From Luteibacter aegosomaticola (GTDB lineage Bacteria; Pseudomonadota; Gammaproteobacteria; Xanthomonadales; Rhodanobacteraceae): a DNA stretch of 64,000 nt. The notes under the pieces were generated by a model, which was not told where the DNA came from, did not search any database, and worked only from the letters and a program-made list of their open reading frames with translations. This document shows, piece after piece, positions 8,223-17,269 of the stretch; within the stretch, counting starts at the first letter, position 1, and every line of letters begins with the position of its first letter. The stretch is from assembly GCF_023078475.1 (NCBI RefSeq), contig NZ_CP095741.1, forward strand, positions 4,154,001 through 4,218,000. The letters run 5' to 3'. The translations under genes and the position numbers were made by a program.

Positions 8223-8897
8223 TCAGGCGGTGACGATGAACGCCTCGCGGCCCATGGCGGCCAGCTCGCCCACGCCGTTCACCGTGATATCCGGCGGGGT
8301 TTCTTCCAGCTCCTTGCCGGCGGCAGCGGCGTAGTGCCCCTGCTTCACCCACACCGTCGTCACGCGATCGCCCATCAGCTTCTTCATCGCGACGAGGATG
8401 CGCGGCTTGTCGTCCACCATCACGTAGTGATCGGCGGGATACGCCTTCTGCATGTCGTCGAGCATCTCATCCTTGTGCACGTAGATCAGCACATCGCCCT
8501 GGAAGGCATCCCACAAGCCGGCGCGGCGGATCTTGCGCGGCTGGAACACCGTATCGCCGTCGCTCATGATCACGGGGCGGCCCAGCGTACGCAGGTGGGC
8601 GATGGTCTCGAGCACGCCGGGGAAGCGGCGCTCATCGAACGGATAATCGAGCAGGAAGAAACTCATCTGCATGAAATCCGGGCTGCTCTGCTGGCCGCGC
8701 AGGCGCTGCAGGCTGCCCAGGTAATCCGCGTAACCCACCTGCCCGCGGATCTCCTTGTCGATCGCGTTGTAACGCGCGTGGCCATCTTCACCAAAGCGCT
8801 GGACCAGCTGCGCGGCGAGATCGGCGCTGAAACGGTCGTTATCGATCAGGGTGTTGTCGACATCGAACAGGAAAACGATGGGGTCGTGGGTGGACAC
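8223..8897 (-). CDS. HAD-superfamily hydrolase
   Basis: 224 residues from a GTG start at 8897, chosen because AAGGAT lies 8 nt upstream; a longer GTG start at 8912 is possible. Motif I is FLFDVDNTLID (nucleophile and acid/base Asp), motif II is VIMSDGD, the Lys/motif III region follows, and motif IV is VMVDDKPRIL. Between them is a helical cap. Members hydrolyse phosphate esters of small molecules in the cytoplasm; the substrate cannot be told from sequence. It stands alone, with an 82-98 nt gap to the GGDEF/EAL gene upstream on the same strand. Confidence 0.88.
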   Translation of the reverse strand: MSTHDPIVFLFDVDNTLIDNDRFSADLAAQLVQRFGEDGHARYNAIDKEIRGQVGYADYLGSLQRLRGQQSSPDFMQMSFFLLDYPFDERRFPGVLETIAHLRTLGRPVIMSDGDTVFQPRKIRRAGLWDAFQGDVLIYVHKDEMLDDMQKAYPADHYVMVDDKPRILVAMKKLMGDRVTTVWVKQGHYAAAAGKELEETPPDITVNGVGELAAMGREAFIVTA

Positions 8898-8994
8898 GGT
8901 GGATCCTTGCACGGGAACGTTGGCCCGATATATGGGGACACCCAGCGTGATTCACAGGCCCGCATGCGTCTTGTACGCCCGAGCTCCCGACGGA

Positions 8995-11739
8995 TCAGGC
9001 GCGGCGGGGCGGGACCAGCGACAGGTGCTTGCCGCTCGAGGCGCCGGGCCGGGGCGCCAGCAGCCGGGCGATATCGTCGGGGCTGACCGGGCGGGAGTAA
9101 AGGTAGCCCTGGCCTTCCTGGCAACCGGCGCGCAGCAGGAAATCGTGTTGCGACTCCGTCTCGATGCCTTCCGCGATCGTATGCAGGCCCAGGCTGCGCG
9201 CAATGGCGACCATGGCCTCGGTAATCGCCACGTCGTTGCCGCTGGCCGGCAGGCCGGTCACGAAGCTGCGGTCGATCTTCAGGTACGCCACCGCCGGCAG
9301 CTTCAGGTAAGCCAGCGAGGAATAACCCGTGCCGAAATCATCGATCGCCACCGCCACGCCCAGGTTATGCAGCGCCAGCATCGCGCGCTCGGTGTCCTCG
9401 CCCATGCGCAGGATCGCGCTTTCGGTGAGCTCTACCAGCAGGCGCTTCGGCGACATGCCGCTCGCCAACAGGGCCTGGCCCACGCTCGCAAGAAAATCCG
9501 GATGGCTGAAGGAACCGGCCGAAACATTCACCGCCATGCGCAGCTGCGGCAGGCGCGCCTCGTCCCACACCCGCAGCTGCTCCAGCGCACGCTGCAGCAC
9601 CCACTGGTCGATCTGGCGAATGAGGCCCAGGCTCTCGGCGATCGGTATGAATTCATCGGGCGGCACCACGCCGCGCTCGGGGTGGTTCCAGCGCAGCAGC
9701 GCTTCCACCGCCACGATCCGGCCCGTCTTCATTTCCACGCTGGGCTGGTACACGAGGTGGAACTCGTTGCGCTGCAGGGCCTGGCGCAGTTCCGCCGCCA
9801 GCTTCAGGCGGCGCCGCGCATCGGCATGCATCTTGGGCGTGTAGAAGCGCAAGGCGTTGCGCTCCTCCATCTTGGCCACGTACATCGCCGCATCGGCATT
9901 GGCGATGAGCGTCACGGCATCGTTGCCATCCAGCGGGTAACCCGCGATGCCAATGCTGGCCGAGACGAACAATTCGTAATCGCCCAGGTCGAACGGGCGC
10001 GACAACGCCGCCAGCAAGGCCTCGGCCAACACCAGGGCTTCTTCGCGCGAGCGCAGGTCGGAAAGCAGCACGGTGAATTCATCACCGCCGATGCGGCCGG
10101 CCACGTCATGCGGTGAGAGCAGCCCGCGTATCCGCTCGGCCACGCGGATGAGCAGCGCATCGCCCGTCGCGTGGCTGTAACTGTCGTTCACCACCTTGAA
10201 GGCATCGAGGTCCACGAACAGCACGACGGCTGCGCCACGCGAATGCGCGGCGCGGGTAATCGCCTCGGCGCAACGCCGCTCGAACTCCGAACGCGTCACC
10301 AGGCCCGTAAGCGGATCGTGCGTGGCCATGTGCTGCAGGCGCTGGCGATCGGCCTTGCGCGTGGTGATATCGGAGACGACCGCGACGTAATGCTGCGGAC
10401 GGCCATCCTTGTCGCGGATGCTGCTGATGCTCATCAGCTCGGGATACACCGTGCCATCGGCGCGGCGGCTTTCCACTTCGCCCAGCCAGTTATCGCCTGC
10501 CGCAATCTCATCCCACAGCGACTGCGGCAGCGGCCGCCCGTCGGGGAGCGTGCGTGTGGCATCCAGCCGCTTGTTGCGCAGCATGTGCAAGGGCATGCCG
10601 GTGAGCTTCTGGTGGGCCGCGTTGGTCGTGGTCACCCGGCGATCGGCATCAGCGATGATCACGCCCTCGGCGATGCTCGCCAGGGCCTCCGCGGCGATCT
10701 TGCGTTCCTGCTCCATCGCCACGCGGTCGGAGATATCGCGCACGATGGCCTGGCACACCTGCTGCTGGCCCCACACCACGAGGCTGCTCTGCGTTTCCAC
10801 GGGGCGCGTACTGCCGGTGGCGGAACGCAGCACGCCCACGCCGGAATGCGCGGAGCCTTCGAGGAACAAGGTGGCCAGCGGCAGCCCGATCAGCTCACCG
10901 CGCTGGCAGCCGACCCATGCGGCGGCGCGGTGGTTGGCATCGAGGATGGCACCGGTCGCTTCATCCACCATGAAAATGGCATCGGCCGCGCTATCGAACA
11001 GCAGGCTGTAGCGCTCCTCGGTGCCGCGGATGCCCGCAAGCACGCGCCGGGCGAAACGCAGCCACAACAGCGCCGCCAGCACCGCCACGCCAGCCACGGT
11101 GAAGAACAGCACCCGGCCCAGCCATGACGCGCCGTTGGCAATATCCAGTGAGAACGCCTTGGCGCGTGGCTCGATATAGCGGTTCAGTGTCTCGATATGC
11201 GCCCGCTCGCCGTCGATCGTGCCGGCATCCACGCTGCCGGCCTCGTACGCGTGCTGCAGCCGGTCGGCGGTGTCTTCCAGCTCAACCAGGCTGGTATCCA
11301 CGGAGCGCCATTCGGCCACGGCCTCTCGCACATACGGCATCTCGCTGAAGTGGGCGAAGATGAACACCATGCCCGGGATCGCCTCGGGGATAACACCACC
11401 CCGGGCGAAGGCATCTTCCACTTCACTCTGTTCGTAATCGCCGCTGGCGATCGCATCGCGCGCCCAGCGGTCGGCCATCAATACGGCGAAGTTCCGGCGG
11501 AAACTCTCCAGATCGGCCTTGCGGCCATGGGCCGCGTAAGCGTCGAGGTCGATCACCGCCTGCTTCTGGGCCTTTGCCCAAAGACTCTCGCCGTTGAGAA
11601 AACCAGCGAGAGTCACCTGGGTCTGCATCGCCACCCAGGTAAGGGCCAGGACAAACACCGCCGCCGCCGCAAGCGCGTACGCCAGGGGCCGGAGGCGCCT
11701 GGTGAGCGGTTGCAGGTGGTTGGCTTCAACGCGGTGCAT
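8995..11739 (-). CDS. Membrane PAS-PAS-GGDEF-EAL c-di-GMP protein
   Basis: 914 residues. A membrane segment near 17-37 and another near 210-230 enclose a periplasmic sensor region. Two PAS domains follow (about 240-345 and 350-465), then GGDEF (G551-G-D553-E-F) and EAL (E679-A-L). The I-site position upstream of GGDEF reads SPHD rather than RxxD, so product inhibition is unlikely. The EAL domain retains VELTES, IDDFGTGYSS, YLKIDRSF and AEGIET, hence looks able to hydrolyse c-di-GMP. GGDEF also looks intact, so the net activity is uncertain. Its start lies 57 nt after the UndA-like gene on the same strand, suggesting co-transcription. Confidence 0.95.
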   Translation of the reverse strand: MHRVEANHLQPLTRRLRPLAYALAAAAVFVLALTWVAMQTQVTLAGFLNGESLWAKAQKQAVIDLDAYAAHGRKADLESFRRNFAVLMADRWARDAIASGDYEQSEVEDAFARGGVIPEAIPGMVFIFAHFSEMPYVREAVAEWRSVDTSLVELEDTADRLQHAYEAGSVDAGTIDGERAHIETLNRYIEPRAKAFSLDIANGASWLGRVLFFTVAGVAVLAALLWLRFARRVLAGIRGTEERYSLLFDSAADAIFMVDEATGAILDANHRAAAWVGCQRGELIGLPLATLFLEGSAHSGVGVLRSATGSTRPVETQSSLVVWGQQQVCQAIVRDISDRVAMEQERKIAAEALASIAEGVIIADADRRVTTTNAAHQKLTGMPLHMLRNKRLDATRTLPDGRPLPQSLWDEIAAGDNWLGEVESRRADGTVYPELMSISSIRDKDGRPQHYVAVVSDITTRKADRQRLQHMATHDPLTGLVTRSEFERRCAEAITRAAHSRGAAVVLFVDLDAFKVVNDSYSHATGDALLIRVAERIRGLLSPHDVAGRIGGDEFTVLLSDLRSREEALVLAEALLAALSRPFDLGDYELFVSASIGIAGYPLDGNDAVTLIANADAAMYVAKMEERNALRFYTPKMHADARRRLKLAAELRQALQRNEFHLVYQPSVEMKTGRIVAVEALLRWNHPERGVVPPDEFIPIAESLGLIRQIDQWVLQRALEQLRVWDEARLPQLRMAVNVSAGSFSHPDFLASVGQALLASGMSPKRLLVELTESAILRMGEDTERAMLALHNLGVAVAIDDFGTGYSSLAYLKLPAVAYLKIDRSFVTGLPASGNDVAITEAMVAIARSLGLHTIAEGIETESQHDFLLRAGCQEGQGYLYSRPVSPDDIARLLAPRPGASSGKHLSLVPPRRA

Positions 11740-11796
11740 CGTCTAACGGATTCCCATACCAGGGCGATAGTGCCTACTTACGACCCAACTGGCGAG

Positions 11797-12576
11797 TTAA
11801 GCGGCCGCCTCGTTCACCGAACGATACGAGCCGCCCACCACGTCCATGCAGCGATCCAGCGTGATGGCCATGCTGATATAGCTGCGGCGCACACATTCCT
11901 TGATGTGCTCCACCTGGTCCACCGGCGGGTTCGTACCGAGCAGCGAGCAAACGATTTCCAGGGCCTCCCAAGGATGGGTATCGTCATAAGCTGCATGAAG
12001 CTGAAGCCAACGCAAGCCAGCTTTACGGCCGGAAATCGGCAAGCTTTCTGCGTAGTCCTTGCTTTCATAGACAATTTGCGACCAATCGCCGGTCGCCCCT
12101 TCCACCGCATAGTTCGTCGCCGCCATGCTGGCCGCCAGGGAATCGTTGCGGCTCACCTCTTCGCACCAGTCCGCCAGGGCCTGCGAGCCCTTCGGGGGCT
12201 GGCCCTCCAGCACCTCCGCCCGCGACACGCCTGCCGATTCCGCCCAGTTCAGCCAGTACTCGGCGTGGTTCTGTTCCACGCGGATATTGCGCACCAGCCA
12301 GCGCCGGGCCAGGTCATCGCCCGGGCTGCGGCCGAAGCGGGTCTTCAGCAGGCTGTGGGCCATATAGCCCGGGAAGCGTTCGATCACCGGCCACACCCCC
12401 ACCATGAAGTTGCGGGTGACCTCCGGGTCGAGCTGCGCCGCGATCATCTGCGACCACATCTCGTGGCTGACGATAGCCCGCCGCGCATCCTCACAGGACG
12501 AAACCATGTCCTGTGCCCAGAGCGGATAGCTGGTGATGTCCATCTGCGGGCCGGTCAGTTCAAAACGTGCATTCAT
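11797..12576 (-). CDS. undA: UndA-type non-heme iron oxidase (1-alkene-forming fatty acid decarboxylase)
   Basis: 259 residues from ATG 12576, with GGAG 9 nt upstream. The all-helical heme-oxygenase-like diiron fold is indicated by E101-x2-H104 in RNIRVEQNHAEYW, E159 in NYAVEGATGDW, and H194-x3-D198-x2-H201 in LHAAYDDTHPWEALEI. These six ligands and their numbering agree with those known for Pseudomonas UndA, which oxidatively decarboxylates C10-C14 fatty acids to terminal alkenes such as 1-undecene. Length also agrees (261). The assignment is from recalled family features, not a search; another member of the heme-oxygenase-like diiron oxidase family is the alternative. A GGDEF/EAL gene follows. 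Confidence 0.82.
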   Translation of the reverse strand: MNARFELTGPQMDITSYPLWAQDMVSSCEDARRAIVSHEMWSQMIAAQLDPEVTRNFMVGVWPVIERFPGYMAHSLLKTRFGRSPGDDLARRWLVRNIRVEQNHAEYWLNWAESAGVSRAEVLEGQPPKGSQALADWCEEVSRNDSLAASMAATNYAVEGATGDWSQIVYESKDYAESLPISGRKAGLRWLQLHAAYDDTHPWEALEIVCSLLGTNPPVDQVEHIKECVRRSYISMAITLDRCMDVVGGSYRSVNEAAA

Positions 12577-12800
12577 GTCGATCTCCAAAGATCTCTGCCA
12601 AGGAAGGTCAGGCAGGCCCGGGCGTCCCGCGGCCCGCCCGCCGCCGCCCATGGCGGGCGCCGGAGATCCATTAGGGCATAGGGCCCGTTCACCTTTGTCA
12701 GCGCCGGGCCGGCCAGCGTCTATGCCAGACGTCATGGCTCCCGCCGGGGCTTGCGAGGCTTATCGTGGGCGCCCGTTCCTCGCTAAAAGGGCTGCCCACC

Positions 12801-14852
12801 ATGAAATCCACGATCCTCGCCGCGGCCATCGCCTGCGGCATCGCCAGCACCGGCGCCTTCGCCGCCAGCGGCGCGCCGTCCGGCATCGACCTGAAGGGCA
12901 TCGACCACGCCGTGCAGCCCGGCGACGACTTCAACGAATACGCCAACGGCGCCTGGATCAAGACCGCCCAGATCCCGGCCGACCGTTCCAGCACCGGCAT
13001 CTTCCTGCAGGTCTTCCAGAAGGCCGAGAAGCGCACCGCCGACCTGATCAAGGCCGCCGGCAACGGCAACCCGGCCGCCGGCAGCAACCAGCGCCTGATC
13101 GCCGATTACTACAAGGCCTACATGGACGAGGCCGGTATCGAGAAGGCCGGCCTGGCGCCGCTCAAGCCCGAACTCGATGCCATCGCGGCGATCAAGGACC
13201 GCAAGGCCCTGGCCAGCGCCCTGGGCGGCCAGCTGCGCGCCGACGTGGATCCCATCAACGCCACCCACCTGGACACCGAGCACCTGCTCGGCCTGTTCGT
13301 GGCGCAGGGCCTCGAAGACCCCTCGAAGAACGTGCCGTACCTGCTCCAGGGCGGCCTGGGCATGCCCAACCGCGATTACTACCTGAAGTCCGACAAGGAC
13401 ATGGTGGACACGCGTGCCAAGTACGCCACCTACGTGCAGGCCATCCTGGCCGCCGCGGGCGACAAGAACGCGGCGGAGGAAGCCAAGGCCATCATGGCCC
13501 TGGAAATGAAGATCGCCGAAGCCCAGGAATCCATCGTCGACAGCGAAGACGTGCACAAGGCCAACAACCCGTGGCCGCGCACCGCCTTCGCCAGCAAAGC
13601 CCCGGGCCTGGACTGGGATGCCTACTTCACCGCCGCCGGCCTCAACGACCAGCCCACCTTCATCGTGTGGCAGCCGAACACCGTGACGAAGTTCGCCGCC
13701 CTCGTCGGCAGCGAGCCGCTCGATACCTGGAAGGCCTGGCTGCGCTTCCACGCGATCAACGAGAACGCCAGCGGCCTCATCGGCAAGAAGTTCGATGACC
13801 TCGCCTTCGACTTCTACAGCAAGACGCTCACTGGCACGCCCAAGCAGCGCGATCGCTGGAAGCGCGGCGTCGCTCGCGTTAACAACGACCTCGGCGATGC
13901 CGTCGGCCAGATCTACGTGAAGGAATACTTCCCCGCCACGTCGCGCGCGGAAGTGCAGGACATGGTGAAGAACATCCTGAAGGCCTTCGACGACCGCGTC
14001 GGCCAGCTGGAATGGATGACCCCCGCCACGCGCGAAAAGGCCAAGGCCAAGATCGCCACCATCAAGGTGGGCGTGGGCTACCCGGACACCTGGCGCGACT
14101 ACTCCAAGCTCGAGGTCAAGCCGGATGACGCCGTGGGCAACCACATGCGCGCCGAGCTCGCCGAATACGCCCACCAGAAGTCCAAGCTGGGCAAGACGGT
14201 GGATCGCGACGAGTGGTGGATGACCCCGCAGACGGTCAACGCGGTAAACCTGCCGCTGCAGAACGCACTGAACTTCCCGGCCGCCATCCTCGAAGCACCG
14301 TTCTTCGATCCGAAGGCCGATCCGGCTTCCAACTACGGTTCGATCGGCGCGGTGATCGGCCACGAAATCAGCCACAGCTTCGATAACCTCGGCGCCGAGT
14401 TCGACGCCCAGGGCCGCCTGGCCAACTGGTGGACCGATGCCGACCAGAAGCACTTCAAGGAAGCCGGCCAGAAGCTCGTCGACCAGTTCAGCGCGTACGA
14501 AGCCCTGCCCGGCCTGCATGTGAACGGCCAGCAGACCCTCGGCGAAAACATCGCCGACGTGTCGGGCCTCACCATCGCGTACGCCGCGTACAAGAACAGC
14601 CTGGGCGGCAAGCCGGCCCCGGTGGTCGACGGCCTCACCGGCGACCAGCGTTTCTTCCTCGCGTTCGCCCAGAGCTGGCGTGAGAAGACCCGCGATGCCG
14701 CGCTGCGCTCGCAGATCGTCGGCGACGTGCACGCCCCGGGCAACTTCCGCGCCCAGACCGTGCGCAACATCGACCAGTGGTACGACGCGTTCCAGCCCAA
14801 GCCGGGCCAGAAGCTCTACCTCGATCCGAAGCAGCGCGTAAAAATCTGGTAA
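12801..14852 (+). CDS. M13-family zinc metallopeptidase (PepO/neprilysin-like), secreted
   Basis: 683 residues from ATG 12801, with a cleavable signal peptide (MKSTILAAAIACGIASTGAFA). The N-terminal M13 domain starts GIDHAVQPGDDFNEYANGAW. The catalytic domain has the zinc motif H521-E522-I-S-H525 and the third ligand E582 in ENIADVSG, with NAFY-like substrate-binding stretch replaced by NALNFPAAIL. No N-terminal membrane anchor, so it is probably periplasmic or secreted. It cleaves short peptides. It is divergent from the UndA-like gene across a 224-nt GC-rich gap in which no clear promoter is visible. Confidence 0.95.
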   Translation: MKSTILAAAIACGIASTGAFAASGAPSGIDLKGIDHAVQPGDDFNEYANGAWIKTAQIPADRSSTGIFLQVFQKAEKRTADLIKAAGNGNPAAGSNQRLIADYYKAYMDEAGIEKAGLAPLKPELDAIAAIKDRKALASALGGQLRADVDPINATHLDTEHLLGLFVAQGLEDPSKNVPYLLQGGLGMPNRDYYLKSDKDMVDTRAKYATYVQAILAAAGDKNAAEEAKAIMALEMKIAEAQESIVDSEDVHKANNPWPRTAFASKAPGLDWDAYFTAAGLNDQPTFIVWQPNTVTKFAALVGSEPLDTWKAWLRFHAINENASGLIGKKFDDLAFDFYSKTLTGTPKQRDRWKRGVARVNNDLGDAVGQIYVKEYFPATSRAEVQDMVKNILKAFDDRVGQLEWMTPATREKAKAKIATIKVGVGYPDTWRDYSKLEVKPDDAVGNHMRAELAEYAHQKSKLGKTVDRDEWWMTPQTVNAVNLPLQNALNFPAAILEAPFFDPKADPASNYGSIGAVIGHEISHSFDNLGAEFDAQGRLANWWTDADQKHFKEAGQKLVDQFSAYEALPGLHVNGQQTLGENIADVSGLTIAYAAYKNSLGGKPAPVVDGLTGDQRFFLAFAQSWREKTRDAALRSQIVGDVHAPGNFRAQTVRNIDQWYDAFQPKPGQKLYLDPKQRVKIW

Positions 14853-14865
14853 CCCACTAGCTCTT

Positions 14866-14947
14866 GTAGGAGCGTGCTTGCACGCGATAAACCTTGCCTC
14901 ATCGCACATCCCCGCGATCAGGCTATCGCGCGCAAGCGCGCTCCTAC
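14866..14947. repeat. REP pair, class B (mixed arms)
   Basis: Left arm GTAGGAGCGTGCTTGCACGCGAT, right arm ATCGCGCGCAAGCGCGCTCCTAC. The two arms belong to different stem variants although each is self-complementary. Lies between the convergent pepO-like gene and the small secreted protein gene. Confidence 0.9.
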
Positions 14948-14954
14948 ATGAAGC

Positions 14955-15245
14955 TTATTCTCCGGCTAACCGATGTACGCGGCACGTGGCGCGCGCCACG
15001 ATGTAATGCATGCCCTTCGCAGCTCCCCAGCCTTCCATGAACTGGAAATCCATGGCGTCGATGTAACCGCCATCGCGATCACAACCCGCCAGCGCTTCCT
15101 TGCGCGCCTCCATGTAAGCGGTCTCCTTCACGTGGCCGCTCTTCTTCACCGTAATGGGATACGGCGCGAAGGCATCGTCTTCCGCGTGGGCGGAAGCCGA
15201 CACGGCCAACAGGCCGGCGAGCACAAGCATCGTTCGTGCGTACAT
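14955..15245 (-). CDS. Small secreted protein of unknown function
   Basis: 96 residues from ATG 15245, with AAGGA 8 nt upstream. A signal peptide (MYARTMLVLAGLLAVSASAHA) is followed by a mature part of about 75 residues with two cysteines (in LAGCDRDGG and RATCRVH), which could form a disulfide in the periplasm. I do not recognise a family. It is convergent with the M13 peptidase gene and separated from it by a REP. Confidence 0.75.
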   Translation of the reverse strand: MYARTMLVLAGLLAVSASAHAEDDAFAPYPITVKKSGHVKETAYMEARKEALAGCDRDGGYIDAMDFQFMEGWGAAKGMHYIVARATCRVHRLAGE

Positions 15246-15258
15246 GATCGTCCTTGAT

Positions 15259-15374
15259 GTAAGCCCACCAGTGGGCCCACGTAGGATCGCCGCGAACGTC
15301 ACATCACCCTATCGGCGACCGCCCACAGGTCGTGTAGGCCACGACTTAGCTCCGCGAAGGCATTCCCCTACACG
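15259..15374. repeat. Decayed REP remnants
   Basis: A degenerate class A-like arm at 15259-15282 (GTAAGCCCACCAGTGGGCCC) is followed by CGTGTAGG (15331-15338) and its exact inverse CCTACACG (15367-15374). Spacing and GTAG/CTAC tips suggest old REPs. Confidence 0.5.
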
Positions 15375-15390
15375 AGTGGCCCAAGCCCCT

Positions 15391-15490
15391 GTAGGAGCGC
15401 GCTTGCGCGCGACATCTTTCGCCCCACCACGGCAGAGCTCCGGCGGTTCAACGGTGTCGCACCGCCGATCGCGAGCAAGCTCGCTCCTAC
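15391..15490. repeat. REP pair, class B with class A-like centre
   Basis: Left arm GTAGGAGCGCGCTTGCGCGC continues into GACATCTTTCGCC, the module otherwise seen beside class A stems. The right arm is the GCGAGCAAGCTCGC variant. It lies 3' of yehW. Confidence 0.9.
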
Positions 15491-15519
15491 AAGGACTGGA
15501 TTCGTGAGGTGGGTAGGGG

Positions 15520-16233
15520 TCAGCCGTGAGGCCGGAGGCGACGTTCGACGAGACCCAGAAGACCATCCACGGACAGCGCCAGCGCCCCAACCAACAACGC
15601 GCCCTGCACCACGTACGCCGTGTTGTTACCGACCAGCCCTTCGACGATCGGCGCACCGAGCGTCGCCGCGCCCACCGCGGAACCGATCGTCGCCGTGCCC
15701 ACGCTGACGATGGCGGACAAACGGACGCCCGCCATGATCGGACCGGCGGCCAGCGGCAGTTCCACTTCCCACAACCGGCGCCACGGCCCGTAGCCCATGC
15801 CATCCGCGGCATGCAGCGCACTGGCGGGTACCTGGTCGAGGCCGGCCACGGTCTGGCCGAGCACGGGCAACACGCCGTACAACGACAAGGCCAGCAAGGT
15901 CGGCGCGGCACCGAAGCCCAGCAGCGGCACGGCGATGGCCAGCACTGCGACCGGTGGGAAGGTCTGCCCGATCACCGCCACCGCACGCACGGTGGGCAAA
16001 AGCGAGCGGCCTGCCGGACGCGTAGCGAGGATGCCCAACGTAAGGCCCACGAACACCGCAACCGCCGTCGCGACGGCCACCAGCAACGCATGCGCCAAAG
16101 CGAGCTGGGCAAACGAGGTGCGCCAATACAACGGGTGCGAGAGCTCAGGCAGCCACGCATGGAAAAGCGGCGCTGAATGCGGCAGCGCCAGAAGCAACGC
16201 CCCGAGCACTATGAGAGGCAACCAAGCCTTCAT
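15520..16233 (-). CDS. yehW: Glycine betaine ABC importer, short permease (YehW/OsmW-like)
   Basis: 237 residues with about six hydrophobic segments and the BPD-type permease loop EAA region (GMGYGPWRRLWEVELPLAAGPIMAGVRL). Size matches E. coli YehW (243). It is the last gene of a yehZ-yehY-yehX-yehW order identical to the E. coli low-affinity betaine importer. A REP pair fills the gap between it and yehX, so its expression relative to the upstream genes may be reduced. Confidence 0.88.
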   Translation of the reverse strand: MKAWLPLIVLGALLLALPHSAPLFHAWLPELSHPLYWRTSFAQLALAHALLVAVATAVAVFVGLTLGILATRPAGRSLLPTVRAVAVIGQTFPPVAVLAIAVPLLGFGAAPTLLALSLYGVLPVLGQTVAGLDQVPASALHAADGMGYGPWRRLWEVELPLAAGPIMAGVRLSAIVSVGTATIGSAVGAATLGAPIVEGLVGNNTAYVVQGALLVGALALSVDGLLGLVERRLRPHG

Positions 16234-16245
16234 GCCACGCCCCCT

Positions 16246-16339
16246 GTAGGAGCGCGCTTGCGCGCGACATCTTTCGCCTCACGCTCGGAAGGCTTGCGGC
16301 TCTTTCGCACCGCCATATCGCGCGCAAGCGCGCTCCTAC
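16246..16339. repeat. REP pair inside the yeh operon (between yehX and yehW)
   Basis: GTAGGAGCGCGCTTGCGCGC and its inverse flank about 54 nt, the left half again with GACATCTTTCGCC. It occupies nearly all of the gap between the yehX stop and the yehW ATG. Confidence 0.92.
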
Positions 16340-16351
16340 AAGAGCTGGCGC

Positions 16352-17269
16352 TCATCGGGGGCGCGCCACGATGTCGGCCAGCAAGATGGCGCCCCCACCC
16401 TCCACGGCCAAACGGTCGCGGCGCTGGGCGAGCATCACGCCCAGCGCCTCCTGCAGGGTCGCATCGACGGGGATGGCATCGCCTTCCGCCTGCTCGTCGC
16501 GGCGCATGCTGTCGCGCACGCAGCGGACCGCGAGCTCACGCAGGTAGGCGCGCGTGCCGCCGACAAACGCATTGACGCGCTCATCGACCGGCGAACGAAT
16601 CAGTTCCAGCGGCGTGCCGACCTGGGCCAGGCGTCCATCGAGCATGAGCGCCACGCGATCGCCCAGGCGGAACGCTTCATCCATGTCGTGCGTCACAAAC
16701 AGGATGGTCGTACCAGTATCGCGCTGGATCGCCTTCACGCTGGCCTGCAACGATTCGCGCGTCAGTGGATCCAACGCACCGAAGGGTTCATCCATCAGCA
16801 CGATCTTCGGCCGTGCCGCCAGTGCACGCGCCACGCCTACGCGCTGCGCCTGCCCACCGGAAAGCGTATCGGGATAGCGTTCGCCCATGCCCGGTTCGTC
16901 GAGCTTCAACAGGCCAATCAGCTCGGCCACGCGCGCCGCGATATCGCGCTCCGGCCATCCCAGCAGGCGCGGCACGGTGGCGATGTTCTCGGCCACCGTA
17001 CGGTGCGGAAACAATCCCACGGACTGGATCGCATAGCCGATACCACGCCGCAGCACCTCGATCGGCTGCGCGGCGACATCCTGGCCATCGACGAGGACAC
17101 GCCCACCGTCGATCTGCGTCAGCCGGTTCACTGTCCGCAACAACGTGGACTTGCCGGAGCCCGATGGGCCCACCAGCACAAAGAACTCGCCGTCTTCCAC
17201 GCGTAGCGACAGGTCCTTGATCACGACGTGATCGCCGAAGGCCTTGTGGACGTGGTCGAACTCGATCAT
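16352..17269 (-). CDS. yehX: Glycine betaine ABC importer, ATPase (YehX/OsmV-like)
   Basis: 305 residues starting MIEFDHVHKAFGDH. Walker A is GPSGSGKSTLL, the Q-loop follows, the signature is LSGGQAQRVGVARAL, and Walker B is VLMDEPFGALDPLT, with the H-loop in FVTHDMDEA. The C-terminal 70 residues continue past the core, as in osmoprotectant ATPases, but a full CBS pair is not obvious. The long open frame upstream was trimmed to ATG 17269, which overlaps the yehY stop as ATGA. It powers uptake by the YehY/YehW permeases. Confidence 0.93.
   Translation of the reverse strand: MIEFDHVHKAFGDHVVIKDLSLRVEDGEFFVLVGPSGSGKSTLLRTVNRLTQIDGGRVLVDGQDVAAQPIEVLRRGIGYAIQSVGLFPHRTVAENIATVPRLLGWPERDIAARVAELIGLLKLDEPGMGERYPDTLSGGQAQRVGVARALAARPKIVLMDEPFGALDPLTRESLQASVKAIQRDTGTTILFVTHDMDEAFRLGDRVALMLDGRLAQVGTPLELIRSPVDERVNAFVGGTRAYLRELAVRCVRDSMRRDEQAEGDAIPVDATLQEALGVMLAQRRDRLAVEGGGAILLADIVARPR

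Noticed and set aside
12783..14909. 708-codon minus-strand frame opposite the M13 peptidase
   Set aside because: Antisense of a gene with intact HEISH and ENIAD motifs; no signal or ribosome-binding site.
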